Positions 11,313-21,592 of a stretch of 64,000 nt of DNA are shown here, piece by piece. Source of the DNA: Sesamum alatum (taxonomy: Eukaryota > Streptophyta > Magnoliopsida > Lamiales > Pedaliaceae); NCBI GenBank assembly GCA_034509735.1, contig JACGWO010000001.1, forward strand, positions 9,874,854 through 9,938,853, in the 5' to 3' direction. How positions within the stretch are numbered: the first letter of the stretch is position 1; each line of letters begins with the position of its first letter. The translations under genes and the position numbers were made by a program. Under the pieces are notes generated by a model. That model ran no database searches. It worked only from the letters and a program-made list of their open reading frames with translations, and was not told the DNA's origin.

Positions 11313-11903
11313 TCAATAATGCAACACAATAACATTGTACTCAATGACAGCACACTGGGAGGTAATGTTGACCCAAACGGTATTCGCGGTGGCGATGCCT
11401 CGTGCCAGCCGGAAAACACCGGAGCCACCTACGACAGGCATCTCCCGGTACCTGTGGAGGAACGGGTTATGACCAAGTACACTAAGAGTGCTGCCGTTGT
11501 ACTCGCCATGTGTGAACACAAAATTAAAGGTCATGAGTAGACCTATTTCCTCCATAGAAGCTGCACCATAGATTCCTTGAGCCCTCCCAATGACGTTGGA
11601 CTCGGGCTGGGGCTCGGTCTCATGATCGGGCCCTACGGTCAAGGCGTTGTCCATCATCCGGGTTAGACCAAACATGGTAGGGGAGTTGAGAGAGTAATTG
11701 GATTGAGCAACTGTGATGACAGTTGGATTCTTGCCACCTATAACGTCATGCATGTACAAGTGAAGTTTAGTCACCTTTTCCTTAGCGTTTGGAAGATTTT
11801 TGAACCATTCTTGCACTGCTTCGGGCCCTTCACCGATACTATTCCCATGAGCCATCATCGGCATCGCAATGGCAAGTATAAGAAATGATAGCTTCTCTGC
11901 CAT
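11313..11903 (-). CDS. Dirigent protein DIR-1 (subgroup a)
   Basis: Secreted dirigent-family protein, 196 aa, single exon. A hydrophobic signal peptide covers residues 1-20. The dirigent domain runs from about 42 to 196: KVTKLHLYMHDVIGGKNPT (44-61), SPTMFGL, VIGRAQGIYG (104-113), FNFVFTHGEYNGSTL (126-140), MPVVGGSGVFRLARG (155-169) and the typical end EYNVIVLHY. N-glycosylation sequons occur at about 69, 136 and 179. Family members guide stereoselective coupling of monolignol-type phenoxy radicals in the cell wall; the substrate of this copy cannot be read from sequence. It is the first of three neighbouring copies, with a TATA box about 60 bp upstream of the ATG. Intact, length normal for the family. 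Confidence 0.93.
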   Translation of the reverse strand: MAEKLSFLILAIAMPMMAHGNSIGEGPEAVQEWFKNLPNAKEKVTKLHLYMHDVIGGKNPTVITVAQSNYSLNSPTMFGLTRMMDNALTVGPDHETEPQPESNVIGRAQGIYGAASMEEIGLLMTFNFVFTHGEYNGSTLSVLGHNPFLHRYREMPVVGGSGVFRLARGIATANTVWVNITSQCAVIEYNVIVLHY

Positions 11904-11961
11904 CTCTTTTTCTTTCTAACTAAAGATGAAGTCTGGGCAAGAATTTGAGGGTGTTGTATTT

Positions 11962-11971
11962 GTATATATAG
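11962..11971 (-). promoter_or_regulatory. TATA box of DIR-1
   Basis: CTATATATAC on the minus strand, about 60 bp upstream of the DIR-1 start codon. Confidence 0.6.
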
Positions 11972-12054
11972 TAGTAGGAGACATATATATGTTGGGAAAA
12001 TTCTAATTCAAAGGTTTTAGTTAAATTTGAATCAATTATATATTAAGTGCAACA

Positions 12055-12175
12055 CATTTATCGAATGATTGGTGCATAATTAAGAAAAATGACCAATCAC
12101 ACGTTGTGTATACACTTGTTCTATCATCAGTTTGATTCATTCGAATTTGATTTAGGTAAGAATTGGCGAGTCAAT
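12055..12175. mobile_element. Small palindromic MITE, diverged copy
   Basis: Shares the order of motifs (ACCAATCAC..., an ACAAGTGTAT-like core, GATTTGATTT-like end) with the better copies at 20,215-20,338 and 29,599-29,813. Degenerate; no target duplication visible. Confidence 0.4.
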
Positions 12176-13195
12176 TCAACATTATATAATAGGGATGAAT
12201 TTCAATTTGTTTGTTAATGTAAAATTGATTAATTCTTATACTTTTTATGAAGAAAATTTCAAACAAGTTTGTTTGAGTACCTAAACTGATTGATGTGATA
12301 TTTGATGCATCCGTTAAATATTAAAGGATCATTTTATGTAATTCTTATTGAAATATATTCGACATGGATTGTGAGTATAAATTAAAGTTTTTATTATTTG
12401 TATTTGATTATATAGAAGAGAATAAAATAATATCCCACTACTATTTTTTATAAAAAATTTATTAATTTGAAATGTGCATGTATAGAGTATTATTGATAGA
12501 AAAAACTAAAGAAAATTATCACTTTACTAAAAATAAATATATTTGAAGGTATTTTAATTGTTATACATTTTATAAATCAAAAGTGATTATTCTAATCCGT
12601 CACGCTTAATAACAGCAAGAGATAATGGTTAGTAGGCAAATTTGGTTTTCTCTTAAAGTTGTGTGTATCATTTTCAATTAGCAAATGACTGTAATGAAAG
12701 TGATGTAACAACTAATTCATAAGATATTAGTTTACTAATGTTTTATCTAATTCTAATAAAATCATGGTACATAATATTATAATTTCTCCTTCCAACAACT
12801 TACTGATAATAGAGTTTGAAATATGAATATATGGTTGATAATTCGATTTTCGATATGTACTCGAACAAAAATAAAAAGATAAAACCCATCATGACTTGAT
12901 TTGGGCCATTTGTTTTTGATAAAATAATATGGGACAATTAAGTGGCCCAACATAAACAACTCTTCTCTCAATTATTATAATATTTGGGCCCAAGGGTCCA
13001 AAGTCATCTTGTGGTACGTTTACAATTTGGGCCCTAGCCCAATTTCTGGACTAATGGACGATTATTTATTTACAAATATGCTTGACTCCCATGAAGCCAG
13101 AAATTATTTAAAATAAATATATAAGCTATGCATTGACTCGCGGGGAAAAATAAAATAAAAAAGAGAGCAAGAAGTAAGAAATGAGGAGTGGGACA

Positions 13196-13774
13196 TCAAT
13201 AATGAAGCACCATAACATTGTACTCAACCACCGCATTCCCCGATCTCCGATGAAACTTAGCGGTACGGGCGGTGGCGACGCCTCGTGCGAGGCGGAAAAC
13301 ACCAGAGCCACCGACTATGGGCATCTCTCTATACTCGTGATTAATCGGGTTATAGCCAACAACACTAAGCGTGCTTCCATTGTACTCACCTGAGGTAAAC
13401 ACGAGATTTAGCGTCATAAGTAGGGACAACTCATTGAAGGAGGAGTAGCCCGTGATCCCTTGGGCTCGGCCCACAATCTTGGACTTTGGACCCGGCCCAG
13501 TCGTCAGTGGGTTGTCTATAACCGAGACAAGCCCGAAGTAGGTCGGCGAGGCGAAGGTGGAGTTTGCCCGAGCCACCGGAACGGAGGTCGGCTTCTTGCC
13601 ACTCACAATGTCGTGGAAGTAGAACTGAAGTTTGGTTACCTTTTCCTTTGCATTAGGAAGTTTCGAGAACCAATTTTCAACGGCTCTCGGCCCTTTTTGT
13701 GCTTCACTACCACCAATTACCAAAGAAATTGTTACTGAATAAGAAAGCATAAAAATTATATATAGCTTCATCAT
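13196..13774 (-). CDS. Dirigent protein DIR-2 (subgroup a)
   Basis: Secreted dirigent-family protein, 192 aa, single exon. Signal peptide about 1-25. The dirigent domain carries KVTKLQFYFHDIVSGKKPT (45-63), ANSTFASPTYFGL, NPLTTGPGPKSKIVGRAQG (88-106), LVFTSGEYNGSTLSVVG (124-140), MPIVGGSGVFRLARG (151-165) and the end EYNVMVLHY. The FHD motif and the GGSG loop are those of canonical dirigents. It is closest by eye to DIR-1, 1.3 kb away in the same orientation, which indicates tandem duplication. A TATA box lies at 13,836. The reading frame is intact. The enantiomer or substrate preference is unknown. Confidence 0.93.
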   Translation of the reverse strand: MMKLYIIFMLSYSVTISLVIGGSEAQKGPRAVENWFSKLPNAKEKVTKLQFYFHDIVSGKKPTSVPVARANSTFASPTYFGLVSVIDNPLTTGPGPKSKIVGRAQGITGYSSFNELSLLMTLNLVFTSGEYNGSTLSVVGYNPINHEYREMPIVGGSGVFRLARGVATARTAKFHRRSGNAVVEYNVMVLHY

Positions 13775-13835
13775 CTTTCTCTGTGTGTGTGTGTGTATTT
13801 GTAGTATGTGAATGGTGAAGTTGAGATGAGAGGGA

Positions 13836-13846
13836 TATTTATATAG
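13836..13846 (-). promoter_or_regulatory. TATA box of DIR-2
   Basis: CTATATAAATA on the minus strand, about 65 bp upstream of the DIR-2 ATG. Confidence 0.6.
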
Positions 13847-14057
13847 CTACGAAGAGTGAGTGATGGTGTAATATGATCAGGGCCATGTGTAGTAGCAATT
13901 ATTGAATTTATTTAAGTTTCCATGCCTCCCGTCTCTCTCTCTTCCACCATAAAATAATAATAATAATAAAAGAATTAATTACACCCACCTTTCCTACTGA
14001 AATGCGTATTTATGTATTGCATTATTTAGGGGTCCCCTTTAATATAAGAAATGAGCA

Positions 14058-14180
14058 AAAACTCCTATATGAAAAAATAATTAGCAAATTATCCCTGTGT
14101 TTTCCCTTGATAGGGGATAATTTACTTTATTTCTCAAAATACAAGGAGGTAATTTGCTAATTATTTTTTTCACGGTGGGA
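14058..14180. mobile_element. Short MITE-like inverted repeat
   Basis: Two ~35-bp arms (AATAATTAGCAAATTA on the left and its complement on the right) face each other around a short A/T-rich centre. About 120 bp in all; no coding capacity. Confidence 0.6.
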
Positions 14181-14678
14181 TTTAACATATTTTTCAATTG
14201 ATATTATATCAACAGCCAATGTATTATGATCATAATAGAGGAATAATTATAAAAATGTATTCAAGTCCCTTTAATTTTGGTGCTTTGGATGAGTCCAACT
14301 CCAATGCTTTTACAATCATCATTTTTATCTTTTCATATGCTATATACGTTTCTGTCGCAACTTTCTACGGTTTGAATCCAAGTACAATTCAGCATAGAGA
14401 TTCAAACCTCTGCATATCCTCCCATCTTAGAACAGCCAATAATTTTTGAAAATCTCACTTTCAGACAGATGCGTGAGATCCCATATCTTGACAGCTATTA
14501 CATCATTTTTTATTAAACTCAAGTCAGAACAAACAAACAAAGAGATGCATGATCCATGTGATTGCGCTTTTACACTAATTATATCTCATACCAAAATATA
14601 AAATACAAGAAAATTACTTAAACCCACCAAATTATTAAGGAAATTACATGAAAAACTTAGCTCTTACAATAATAAAAA

Positions 14679-15221
14679 TTAATAATGCAGTATGGTCAAA
14701 TTATACTCGAAAATGAACTCAGTGAAGGAGACAGTCCTGACACCAGCAAAACCACGGGCCAACCGGAAAACACCGGATCCACCAACTATAGGCACTTCAC
14801 GGTGCTCACGGAGGAATCTATTATTACCAACTAAAGTCAACGTGCTACCGTTGAGCTTACCGGTCGTGAACACAAAATCAAAAGATAGATGAATGCTTTG
14901 CTCTTCCAGTGAGGAGAAAGTGTAGAACCCCTGGAACCGGCCCACTGTCTTAGAATTTGGGTCGGGCCCAATTCTTACTGGGTCATCGAGCACCACGACA
15001 AGCCCAAAAGATGTTGGTGACGTGGCAGTGGAATTGGCAGAAGCCACCACTACATTTGTCGGAGTTGGCCCCTGTAATATGTCTTGAACATACAACTGAA
15101 GCTGGGTTACCTTTTGCTTTGAAAGATCAGTTTTTTTGAACCACGTTTTCATGGCTATGTCGTCGCCGGAAGCTAAAGTCGCTACCGAGAAAAGCAGTAG
15201 GACTAAGAATTGTTTCCCCAT
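14679..15221 (-). CDS. Dirigent protein DIR-3 (subgroup a, divergent)
   Basis: Secreted dirigent-family protein, 180 aa from the ATG at 15,221. I prefer this start over an in-frame Met 12 codons upstream because MGKQFLVLLLFSVATLASG forms a clean signal peptide at the N terminus. The dirigent domain holds KVTQLQLYVQDILQGPTPT, ANSTATSPTSFGL, DDPVRIGPDPNSKTVGRFQG, FDFVFTTGKLNGSTL, VPIVGGSGVFRLARG and the end EYNLTILHY. Compared with DIR-1/2, the usual His before the conserved Asp is Gln (VQD instead of FHD), a substitution also found in subgroup-b copies here. It is the third member of the 11-15 kb trio, with a TATA-like CATAAATAA at 15,268. Intact. Confidence 0.92.
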   Translation of the reverse strand: MGKQFLVLLLFSVATLASGDDIAMKTWFKKTDLSKQKVTQLQLYVQDILQGPTPTNVVVASANSTATSPTSFGLVVVLDDPVRIGPDPNSKTVGRFQGFYTFSSLEEQSIHLSFDFVFTTGKLNGSTLTLVGNNRFLREHREVPIVGGSGVFRLARGFAGVRTVSFTEFIFEYNLTILHY

Positions 15222-15267
15222 ACTTGTCTCGTGTTTTTTTCTTGGTATTGTGATCAACGAGAAAGCG

Positions 15268-15276
15268 TTATTTATG
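15268..15276 (-). promoter_or_regulatory. TATA-like element of DIR-3
   Basis: CATAAATAA on the minus strand, about 50 bp upstream of the chosen DIR-3 start. Confidence 0.45.
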
Positions 15277-15724
15277 GAAGGTTATGAGTATATTTTATAT
15301 AATTACATGGAATAAAAGAATGACAAGTAATCGCCAAGACTGGAATAAAAATGAGATGACTGGCTCATTGCGGTAGAACACGACTTTTCTTCTATTGTTT
15401 GTCGGTCAACACAAGGAAACGACTTTTCAACTGACAAATGAACCAAATATAATTATTTTAGTTACTAGTAATAATTCAAGTTCAATTTATATTAATTTTG
15501 AAGGAGTCTAACATTGACCTTTTCAAAACAATTTGATATTTAAATTCATTTATTTGAAAATTTATTTGCCTTGAAGAAATGAAATTATTTTATTCTATGT
15601 TTCTCTGCTCCACAATAAAATAATATAAAGCAGCGTACTTAGTTTACCATATATGGATTCTAGTATAATAGAAGGTATTATAATCACTAATCACATACTA
15701 GTTATTTTCTGACATTAATATTCG

Positions 15725-15902
15725 TCTGGAATTATTAACCAATCAGATTATTAACCTTTATAATTATTGATTCATTCAATAACTATTTTAATTAGAAGAT
15801 TGAATTTTTAATGGGAGACTTATAACTTGAAAGATAAGTACTGATGGACCAAGTATATTTGACTTAATCCTCCACAACACTATCCTGCAGCATGCTATCT
15901 TT
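15725..15902. repeat. Direct repeat, copy 1, left of solo LTR
   Basis: About 175 bp (AACCAATCAGATTA ... AGTATATTTGACTTAATCCTCCA) recurs in the same orientation at 16,478-16,648. The two copies bracket the LTR-like block at 15,970-16,469. Confidence 0.7.
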
Positions 15903-15969
15903 GAAAAGAAAATTGAAAATAATGATTACATGATAATTTTAATATATCATTTTAATCATGGATGAACCA

Positions 15970-16469
15970 TGTTGTTGTATACCTTCTTGATCGGGATCGC
16001 TACTGAGCTATCTCTAAAAGGTCACTTTGAGTATTTTCCAACGAGCGCCCCAGGGTCCAGACTATGAAACTTGAGAAGAGAAAGGACGTTAGCCTAGTCG
16101 GGATGGTCCTCGGCGAATATCCTTCAAAACTTAAGTCAGTTTAGATCGAGATGATAGGTAGGTGATCTTGGAGAAATAAATGCTTTGGAATGTAATAAAT
16201 AACATACAATAAATGCAGTGTAATGAGACTATTTATAGAGCCAAGTGTACATACTAGCCTGGTCCACGTGGCATCATCTCAATATCTTAACTGTGACTAT
16301 CGATCGACGGTCCAAGTCTCCATTTGCTTAAATGAGTCCGGACACGGGTCGCCGAATGGGTCGGGTCGCCAGGCCCAAACCCGCAGCTTAATGGGCTTGT
16401 TGGGATGACTCTGGGTCGTATTTGAGTATTCAAGCCCATTTTCTTAGTCATTAAGGTGCACCCCCATCA
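15970..16469 (-). mobile_element. Solo LTR of a Ty3/gypsy-type element
   Basis: On the minus strand the block begins TGATGGGGGTGCACC, has a promoter-like GGCTCTATAAATAG in the middle and ends with CA, as LTRs do. The GC-richer, non-coding sequence has the layout of plant gypsy LTRs. No internal domain or second LTR is adjacent and no clear TSD is seen, so a solo LTR is the best reading. Confidence 0.6.
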
Positions 16470-16477
16470 CTTCTTTT

Positions 16478-16648
16478 GGAATATTAGCCAATCAGATTAA
16501 CTATAATAATCATAAATCATTTGTTTACTAATTCAATAGATATTTTAATTAGATGATTGAATTTTTAATACGAGACTTAAGATAATTACTGATGCACAAA
16601 GTATATTTGACTTAATCCTCCATAGCACAATCCTGTGCCATGCTCTCT
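16478..16648. repeat. Direct repeat, copy 2, right of solo LTR
   Basis: Partner of 15,725-15,902. The copies differ by scattered substitutions and short indels, so the duplication is not very recent. Confidence 0.7.
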
Positions 16649-16672
16649 TTCTCACCATTGTTTTTATCTGGA

Positions 16673-17470
16673 CTAGCAGTCACGCACACGCGATGCGTGA
16701 GCAAATAAAATAAATTATGATAAAAATATTAATATACATTAATCAATGTATTTAAATGACATATTTTGGCCAATTTTAGTATATGATCTATTTTAGATCT
16801 ATGTTTAGTAGATTATTAACCGTATATTTGTTAATTGTGTAATCTAAAATGATATTATGCAAAATAACTAAGCAAATTTTTATAAAATTAATTTACAAAA
16901 ATACTAAATAAATGAGCATAATCTAACTATGTTATTATAAAAGAACATATTATTTTTTCTCTAATAAATGGTGGTTATCTCATATTTCTATCACCTTTTT
17001 TTCAAAAAAAAAAATCTTCCAAAAAAAACCTGAATTTTAAGTTGAATAAATATATTTATTAGGATTTTCAAAGATAAAAAATGAAGGAGTTTTGATTTTT
17101 TTTCTTTAGCAGATTCAATTAAAATCAAAAAGTACAACTACAACTTGATTTTCTTTTTCTTTTTTTTCCTTTTTCATTTCTTCTTGTTGTTTTATTAATG
17201 TACTACGTGCGTGTGCAGTTTTTATTTAGTTACAAATCTACATATAATTTTATACTGTGGGGGCAAAATTGGGTCAACATCATTTTGATATGAGAACTAC
17301 ACTATTTTGGGGTTATTTTCATTTATATCCTTGACAATCCTAATAAATTCACTTTTTCAATTTAAAATTAAGTTTTATTATGGAGGGCAAAATTTGAAAG
17401 AAGTGGTAAAAATATGAGATAACCCTCATTTATTAGACAAAAACAACTTTTTCTTTTATAATAGTGTATA
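16673..17470 (-). mobile_element. Helitron (non-autonomous), degenerate 5' end
   Basis: On the minus strand the 3' end has a perfect 7-bp hairpin (TCACGCA/TGCGTGA, 16,680-16,700), three bases and CTAG, followed by host T: the Helitron terminus. The 5' end near 17,470 reads TATACACTATTATAAAAG, a decayed version of the TCTATACTATTATAAA start seen in other copies here. The true 5' end could instead be the better motif at 18,618. No Rep/helicase coding. Confidence 0.65.
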
Positions 17471-18618
17471 TATATATCATTAGAAGACCCTTGCGATTAT
17501 TAATAATTTATTTTAACGTGTTAGAAACACATGATTATACCACAATTTCTGATTGAAAAACTCAATACTTGACATATGTTCCACCTAAAATAAAATATTT
17601 TTACAGAAATTAGATATCACCAACCATATTGCATTGATCTCATACCAAAACTCCTAATGAATTTTAAAATGAGACTTCATGTTGCATATCGGATAAAGTA
17701 AATATTAATTTAAATTAGTAAATTCACTTACTATTTGATGAAAATTTTAACAATTAAAAAAAACAAGTCTGCAATATATAGGAAAATTCAATTATATATG
17801 AAACATATCAATAGTAACATTAGAAAAGCAAGTTTCAATCTATATTAAAGGTCACTTACTATTACATAAAATGTTTAGAGTGGATAAATTGGTAAATTCC
17901 AAATAAAATTAAGATGATGAAAAATAAAATACTTCAAAGTATGTCTTCTTAACATAACGTTTGAATGATCTTTCTGATAGAGTAATTGGACATATAGCCC
18001 ATGAAAATGCATTAAAGGATGGTGTTTGATACTACATGGAGAATAATGTACAACTTTTTACTAACGTCAGAGGAAGTTTAAAATTTAAAAAAAATGAATC
18101 ACAACTACATCTTGATTATTGTTAACTTGTTATTTTTAAGTGTTTCATGTCTTCGATCTTTACGTATAAAAATAGAAAGTAATGACCTATGGGTCTACAT
18201 ATATATGGAAGATAGCAGAAAATGAAAAAACACAAAGAAAATAAAGAACATACTAATTACATTTTTTTATTAAGATCAAATTCTGGATAAATATATTAAC
18301 ATATTAGTTTGTGATAGATGTTTTAGACTTTTAATTTGGTTTTTGTAGCAAAAAAAAAAAAAAAAAAGAAGATAAAGTTGGTGGGAGAACATGGGTGGTT
18401 ATGGCAAGAGGGCATATTTGGTAGTTTATAAAATTGGTATGAGAACTATCACAGAGATGGTGAATTTACATTTTTGTCCTCCACAAATAATTAATTCATC
18501 TTATAGAAAGAAATCAACAAATGTATTTTAAAAAAAGCAAAGGGCAATTATTGTAAAAATACATAAATAACTTCCACATTAGACACAAAAGAAGGTTTCT
18601 TTTTATAATTAGTATAGA
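17471..18618 (-). other. AT-rich spacer ending in a Helitron 5' terminus
   Basis: No gene is visible. The right end carries TCTATACTAATTATAAAAAG on the minus strand (starting 18,618, preceded by host A), a Helitron 5' terminus. The adjoining ~230 bp resembles the sequence inside the right end of the Helitron ending at 39,155. Its own 3' end was not identified. Confidence 0.5.
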
Positions 18619-19634
18619 TAAAATGCAATTTTCCATCCTGTGTTTTTAAAAATTTTTGAAAAAATCTCCCTATGAAAAATATAATACCAAAAAATCCTCC
18701 TGTGATTCTCAAAATATAGCAAAATACCCCCTCTATACCATAAGTGCACCACACGCGCTGTTTTTTAATTTTTTAATTATAAAATTATAATTCTACCCTT
18801 ACTTATATACCATTAGATCTCATCTCAAATGAATGAATGGTCCAGATTTTGTCAACACTATTTAAATTTTTGAATATATTTTAGAACTATATATTTTATA
18901 TATTTAAATATAATTTATATATCTTCAATTATAAACATATATTTATATAAAAATATATATTATATGTAATGGAGGAGACAAAGACGAAGAAGGCGGACGT
19001 GAACGAGCGGTGGAGGCGGAAGACAGACGGGCGGGGTGGACGTGGAGGCGGAGATGAAGATGAAGACGAAGAAGGCGGACGCAGAGATGAAGACGAAGAA
19101 GGCGGACGCGAACGGGCGGAGGGAGGGGAGGGGGGGTGTGCGAGCGAGGGAAGGAGGGGCGTGGAGGAGGAGGCGGCAGTGAGGCAGCGGCGGTGGGTGG
19201 GTGGGTGGGTGGGGAAGGTGAAACCCTAATTTCTAAAATATATTTTTAAATTAATATTAATATTAATATTTTATCTATATTAAATATATAGTAATATGAT
19301 AAACTAAGTAAAATCTGGACCATTGAATTTTGTGTTGAATTTGGACCCTTGATTTAAATCTAATAAAATCTAAGCGTTGATCTATTTTCTATAACATTTC
19401 AATCGTTAGATCTATATAAAAAAAAAAAAAGATCTGATGGTCCATAAATTAAAATGTAAAATAATTTTATTGTCAAAAATTAAGGCCCAGTTACATGAAG
19501 GGCGAGTGCTGTACACCTCTCGAATATTTTCCTATATTTTGAGAATCACAGGGTTTTCTTTTTGGTATTTTATTTTTCATAGGGTTTTTTTTAAAATATT
19601 TCTGAAAACACATGAGGGCAAATTGCATTTTACC
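18619..19634. mobile_element. Pack-MULE-like element with GC-rich captured core
   Basis: Long terminal inverted repeats: TAAAATGCAATTTTCC...CTCAAAATATAG on the left is matched in reverse complement by 19,495-19,634, and weaker similarity (AATGGTCCAGATTTT) continues inward. The centre (about 18,970-19,230) is strikingly purine- and GC-rich in very AT-rich surroundings, with repeats of a ~24-bp GAAGACGAAGAAGGCGGACG unit. It ends beside GAAACCCTAATTTC. On the minus strand it resembles a plant 5' UTR/gene start. TSD is not clear. The Glu/Arg-rich 86-aa ORF through the core is probably not a gene. Confidence 0.7.
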
Positions 19635-19989
19635 CATTTTTATCCTATTTTTTATTTTTTTTAATAAGAATGATAATTACATCGTAATTCCAATATATCA
19701 GTTTAATTTTAATAAATTGTTGAACAACGTTCAAATTATATATAAATAATAAATTATGGCAAAACTCATATAAAATAAGACTAATTTATCAGCTACACAT
19801 CTGGTGGGATGAACAAATTAATGACTTAAAACTTATTTATGAATTACGGTCCTAATTTCTTGAAAAGGAAAATAAATGAACCAGAATAATGATAATCTGA
19901 TATAAATAACTCCCAACACAAATTCAATTATTTGAAACACGAAATTAATAAATACAGCTTAAATATATTAAATTATCAATTAAATTACC

Positions 19990-20457
19990 GAAAACCATAT
20001 CAATATAATGCAATACTGTAATATACTCAAAGAAAGCATCACCAGCTGAGCTATTCATCGACACTGTCCTTAATCCAACAAGCCCACGTGCCAATCGAAA
20101 AGCACCACTTCACCAGCTACATTCAATTATACGGGTTGTGCCTGGCCTCGGCCCACTATCTCATTGTTTGGGCTGGCCCAGTCCTTACTGGGTCATCAAC
20201 CTCTACGAACAAAATTTAGGTACAATTGTCATGTGATTGGTATATTATTAAAAAAAATAATCAATTACATAATAAGTGTATTCCACTTGCTCTATTATTG
20301 ATTTGATTTGACCAAATCTGATCCGATCAAAAAAATTTCCTAATGAGAAGCACAAGCAAGGTACCTCGTACAGTATTGTCTTGTCAACATTAATAATTTC
20401 CACGGCAATGTTTAGAGGACCTATTTTCACAGTGTAATAACCACTAGGCAATATCAT
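19990..20457 (-). pseudogene. Dirigent pseudogene split by a MITE
   Basis: The 5' part (20,340-20,457) translates to KIGPLN and DKTILYEV, matching the KTGPLD and NKTVYEV segments of DIR-4. A ~120-bp MITE follows. The 3' part (19,990-20,210) gives VDDPVRTGP, then IVGRGQ in another frame, then AFRLARGLVGLRTVS and EYITVLHY. The middle ~50 codons (between GRxQG and VVGG) are deleted, several frameshifts are present and the normal stop after LHY is lost. Clearly dead. Confidence 0.8.
20215..20338. mobile_element. MITE inserted in dirigent pseudogene
   Basis: Same family as 29,599-29,813: ends in AAAATTT-type termini, contains ACAATTGTCATGTGATTGGT and an AATACACTT core. It separates the two halves of the dirigent pseudogene at about codon 'SFGL'. 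Confidence 0.6.
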
Positions 20458-20916
20458 GTGGACAAGTTGTCCTCAACTTTGTTATATCGGACTTGAGCAT
20501 AGGTAATTTTGATTAATTGACAGACCTACGTGTATACATTAAACATAGAAAAAACTGTATATAACAAAGTTGCTCGCGTTCATTGAAATACCATATATTG
20601 AACAACTGATCAATATCACATGAAGATACTTTAATTTGCTGAAACAATATACTTTGTTCAAATGAAATTACCATATAATATAATAGTAAAGTACAAGACT
20701 TTAATTAGTTTAAATGATTAATAAATAAATGCACATTTATTTAGATTCGGAGACAAAATACAGACAACTTTATTAACATAATATCAGGCCAATAATTCAA
20801 TAAAAAACGAAATTCAAATCCCATATATATATATATATATAAATATAGATTGTGCAGGTGTATGTTAAACCCTAATAATTTTCTTCAGATGTTTCCTTAT
20901 GTTTGCACGACCTCGT

Positions 20917-21502
20917 TTAATTATCCATGTAAGTCACATACATGGTGCATTGGACAAGAAGATATTCATTCTCAACAATACTAGTGTAATTCTTGATAAC
21001 ATATCCTCGTGCAAAACGGAACATCCCGGTCCCACCAACTATCGGCATCTCAAGTGGTCTGTTCATGACTATTGGATCCCTTCCCAAAATACTGATCGTG
21101 CTTCCATTGATACGGCCCGACGTGAAGTAGAAGTAGGCATTTCCGGCTAAGGCTGTTGTTTTCAGGCCAGCAGAAGTGAAAACCCCCTGAAATCTGCCAA
21201 TGGGCTCTGAGTTGATGTCGGGCTCAACGGTGATTAGGTTATCAAGGACCAAAATTGAACCCGAACGAAAACAAAGAATTACAAGTGATAGAACCACGAG
21301 CTACCTCGTACACTGTCTTATTTTCACCACCTATTATTTTTTGAAGATAGAAATGAAGCATGGCTGTCTTTTCATTTCCGTTCGTGGAGATGATTTGGAA
21401 CCATGATTCCTCGGTGTCTAGAGGACCTGTTTTAGTAGCATATATCGCTATGGACAAGGAGGAAATAACCATCAAAATTGTAAGAAACATAAGTTTTGCC
21501 AT
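20917..21502 (-). pseudogene. Dirigent DIR-4 (subgroup b), one-base frameshift
   Basis: Full-length secreted dirigent gene with signal peptide (MAKLMFLTILMVISSLSIA). The first frame reads TGPLDTEESWF and GGENKTVYEVARGSIT and ends in a stop near 21,242. The second frame, from about 21,260, reads ILVLDNLITVEPDINSEPIGRFQG, YFYFTSGRINGSTISILGR, MPIVGGTGMFRFARGY and the end YVTYMDN. The switch falls at a GGG run (minus strand) at 21,260-21,262, where sister genes imply one G fewer. Everything else (signal peptide, TATA box, all domain motifs, stop) is in place. It is therefore either a very young pseudogene or a functional gene with a consensus error. Confidence 0.85.
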
Positions 21503-21583
21503 ATCGATCCTTGATCTCTATAGAAGTTAGTTACGAGAGAATTGGTGAATTGTGTGTTATCAACGTTGTAAGCCGGGGGAAGG

Positions 21584-21592
21584 ATTATATAG
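21584..21592 (-). promoter_or_regulatory. TATA box of DIR-4
   Basis: CTATATAAT on the minus strand, within a CCTATATAA core shared by DIR-5, DIR-6 and DIR-7. Confidence 0.6.

Noticed and set aside
18969..19229. 86-aa Glu/Arg/Gly-rich ORF
   Set aside because: Purine-rich repeat inside an inverted-repeat element; no conserved motif, better read as captured non-coding sequence.
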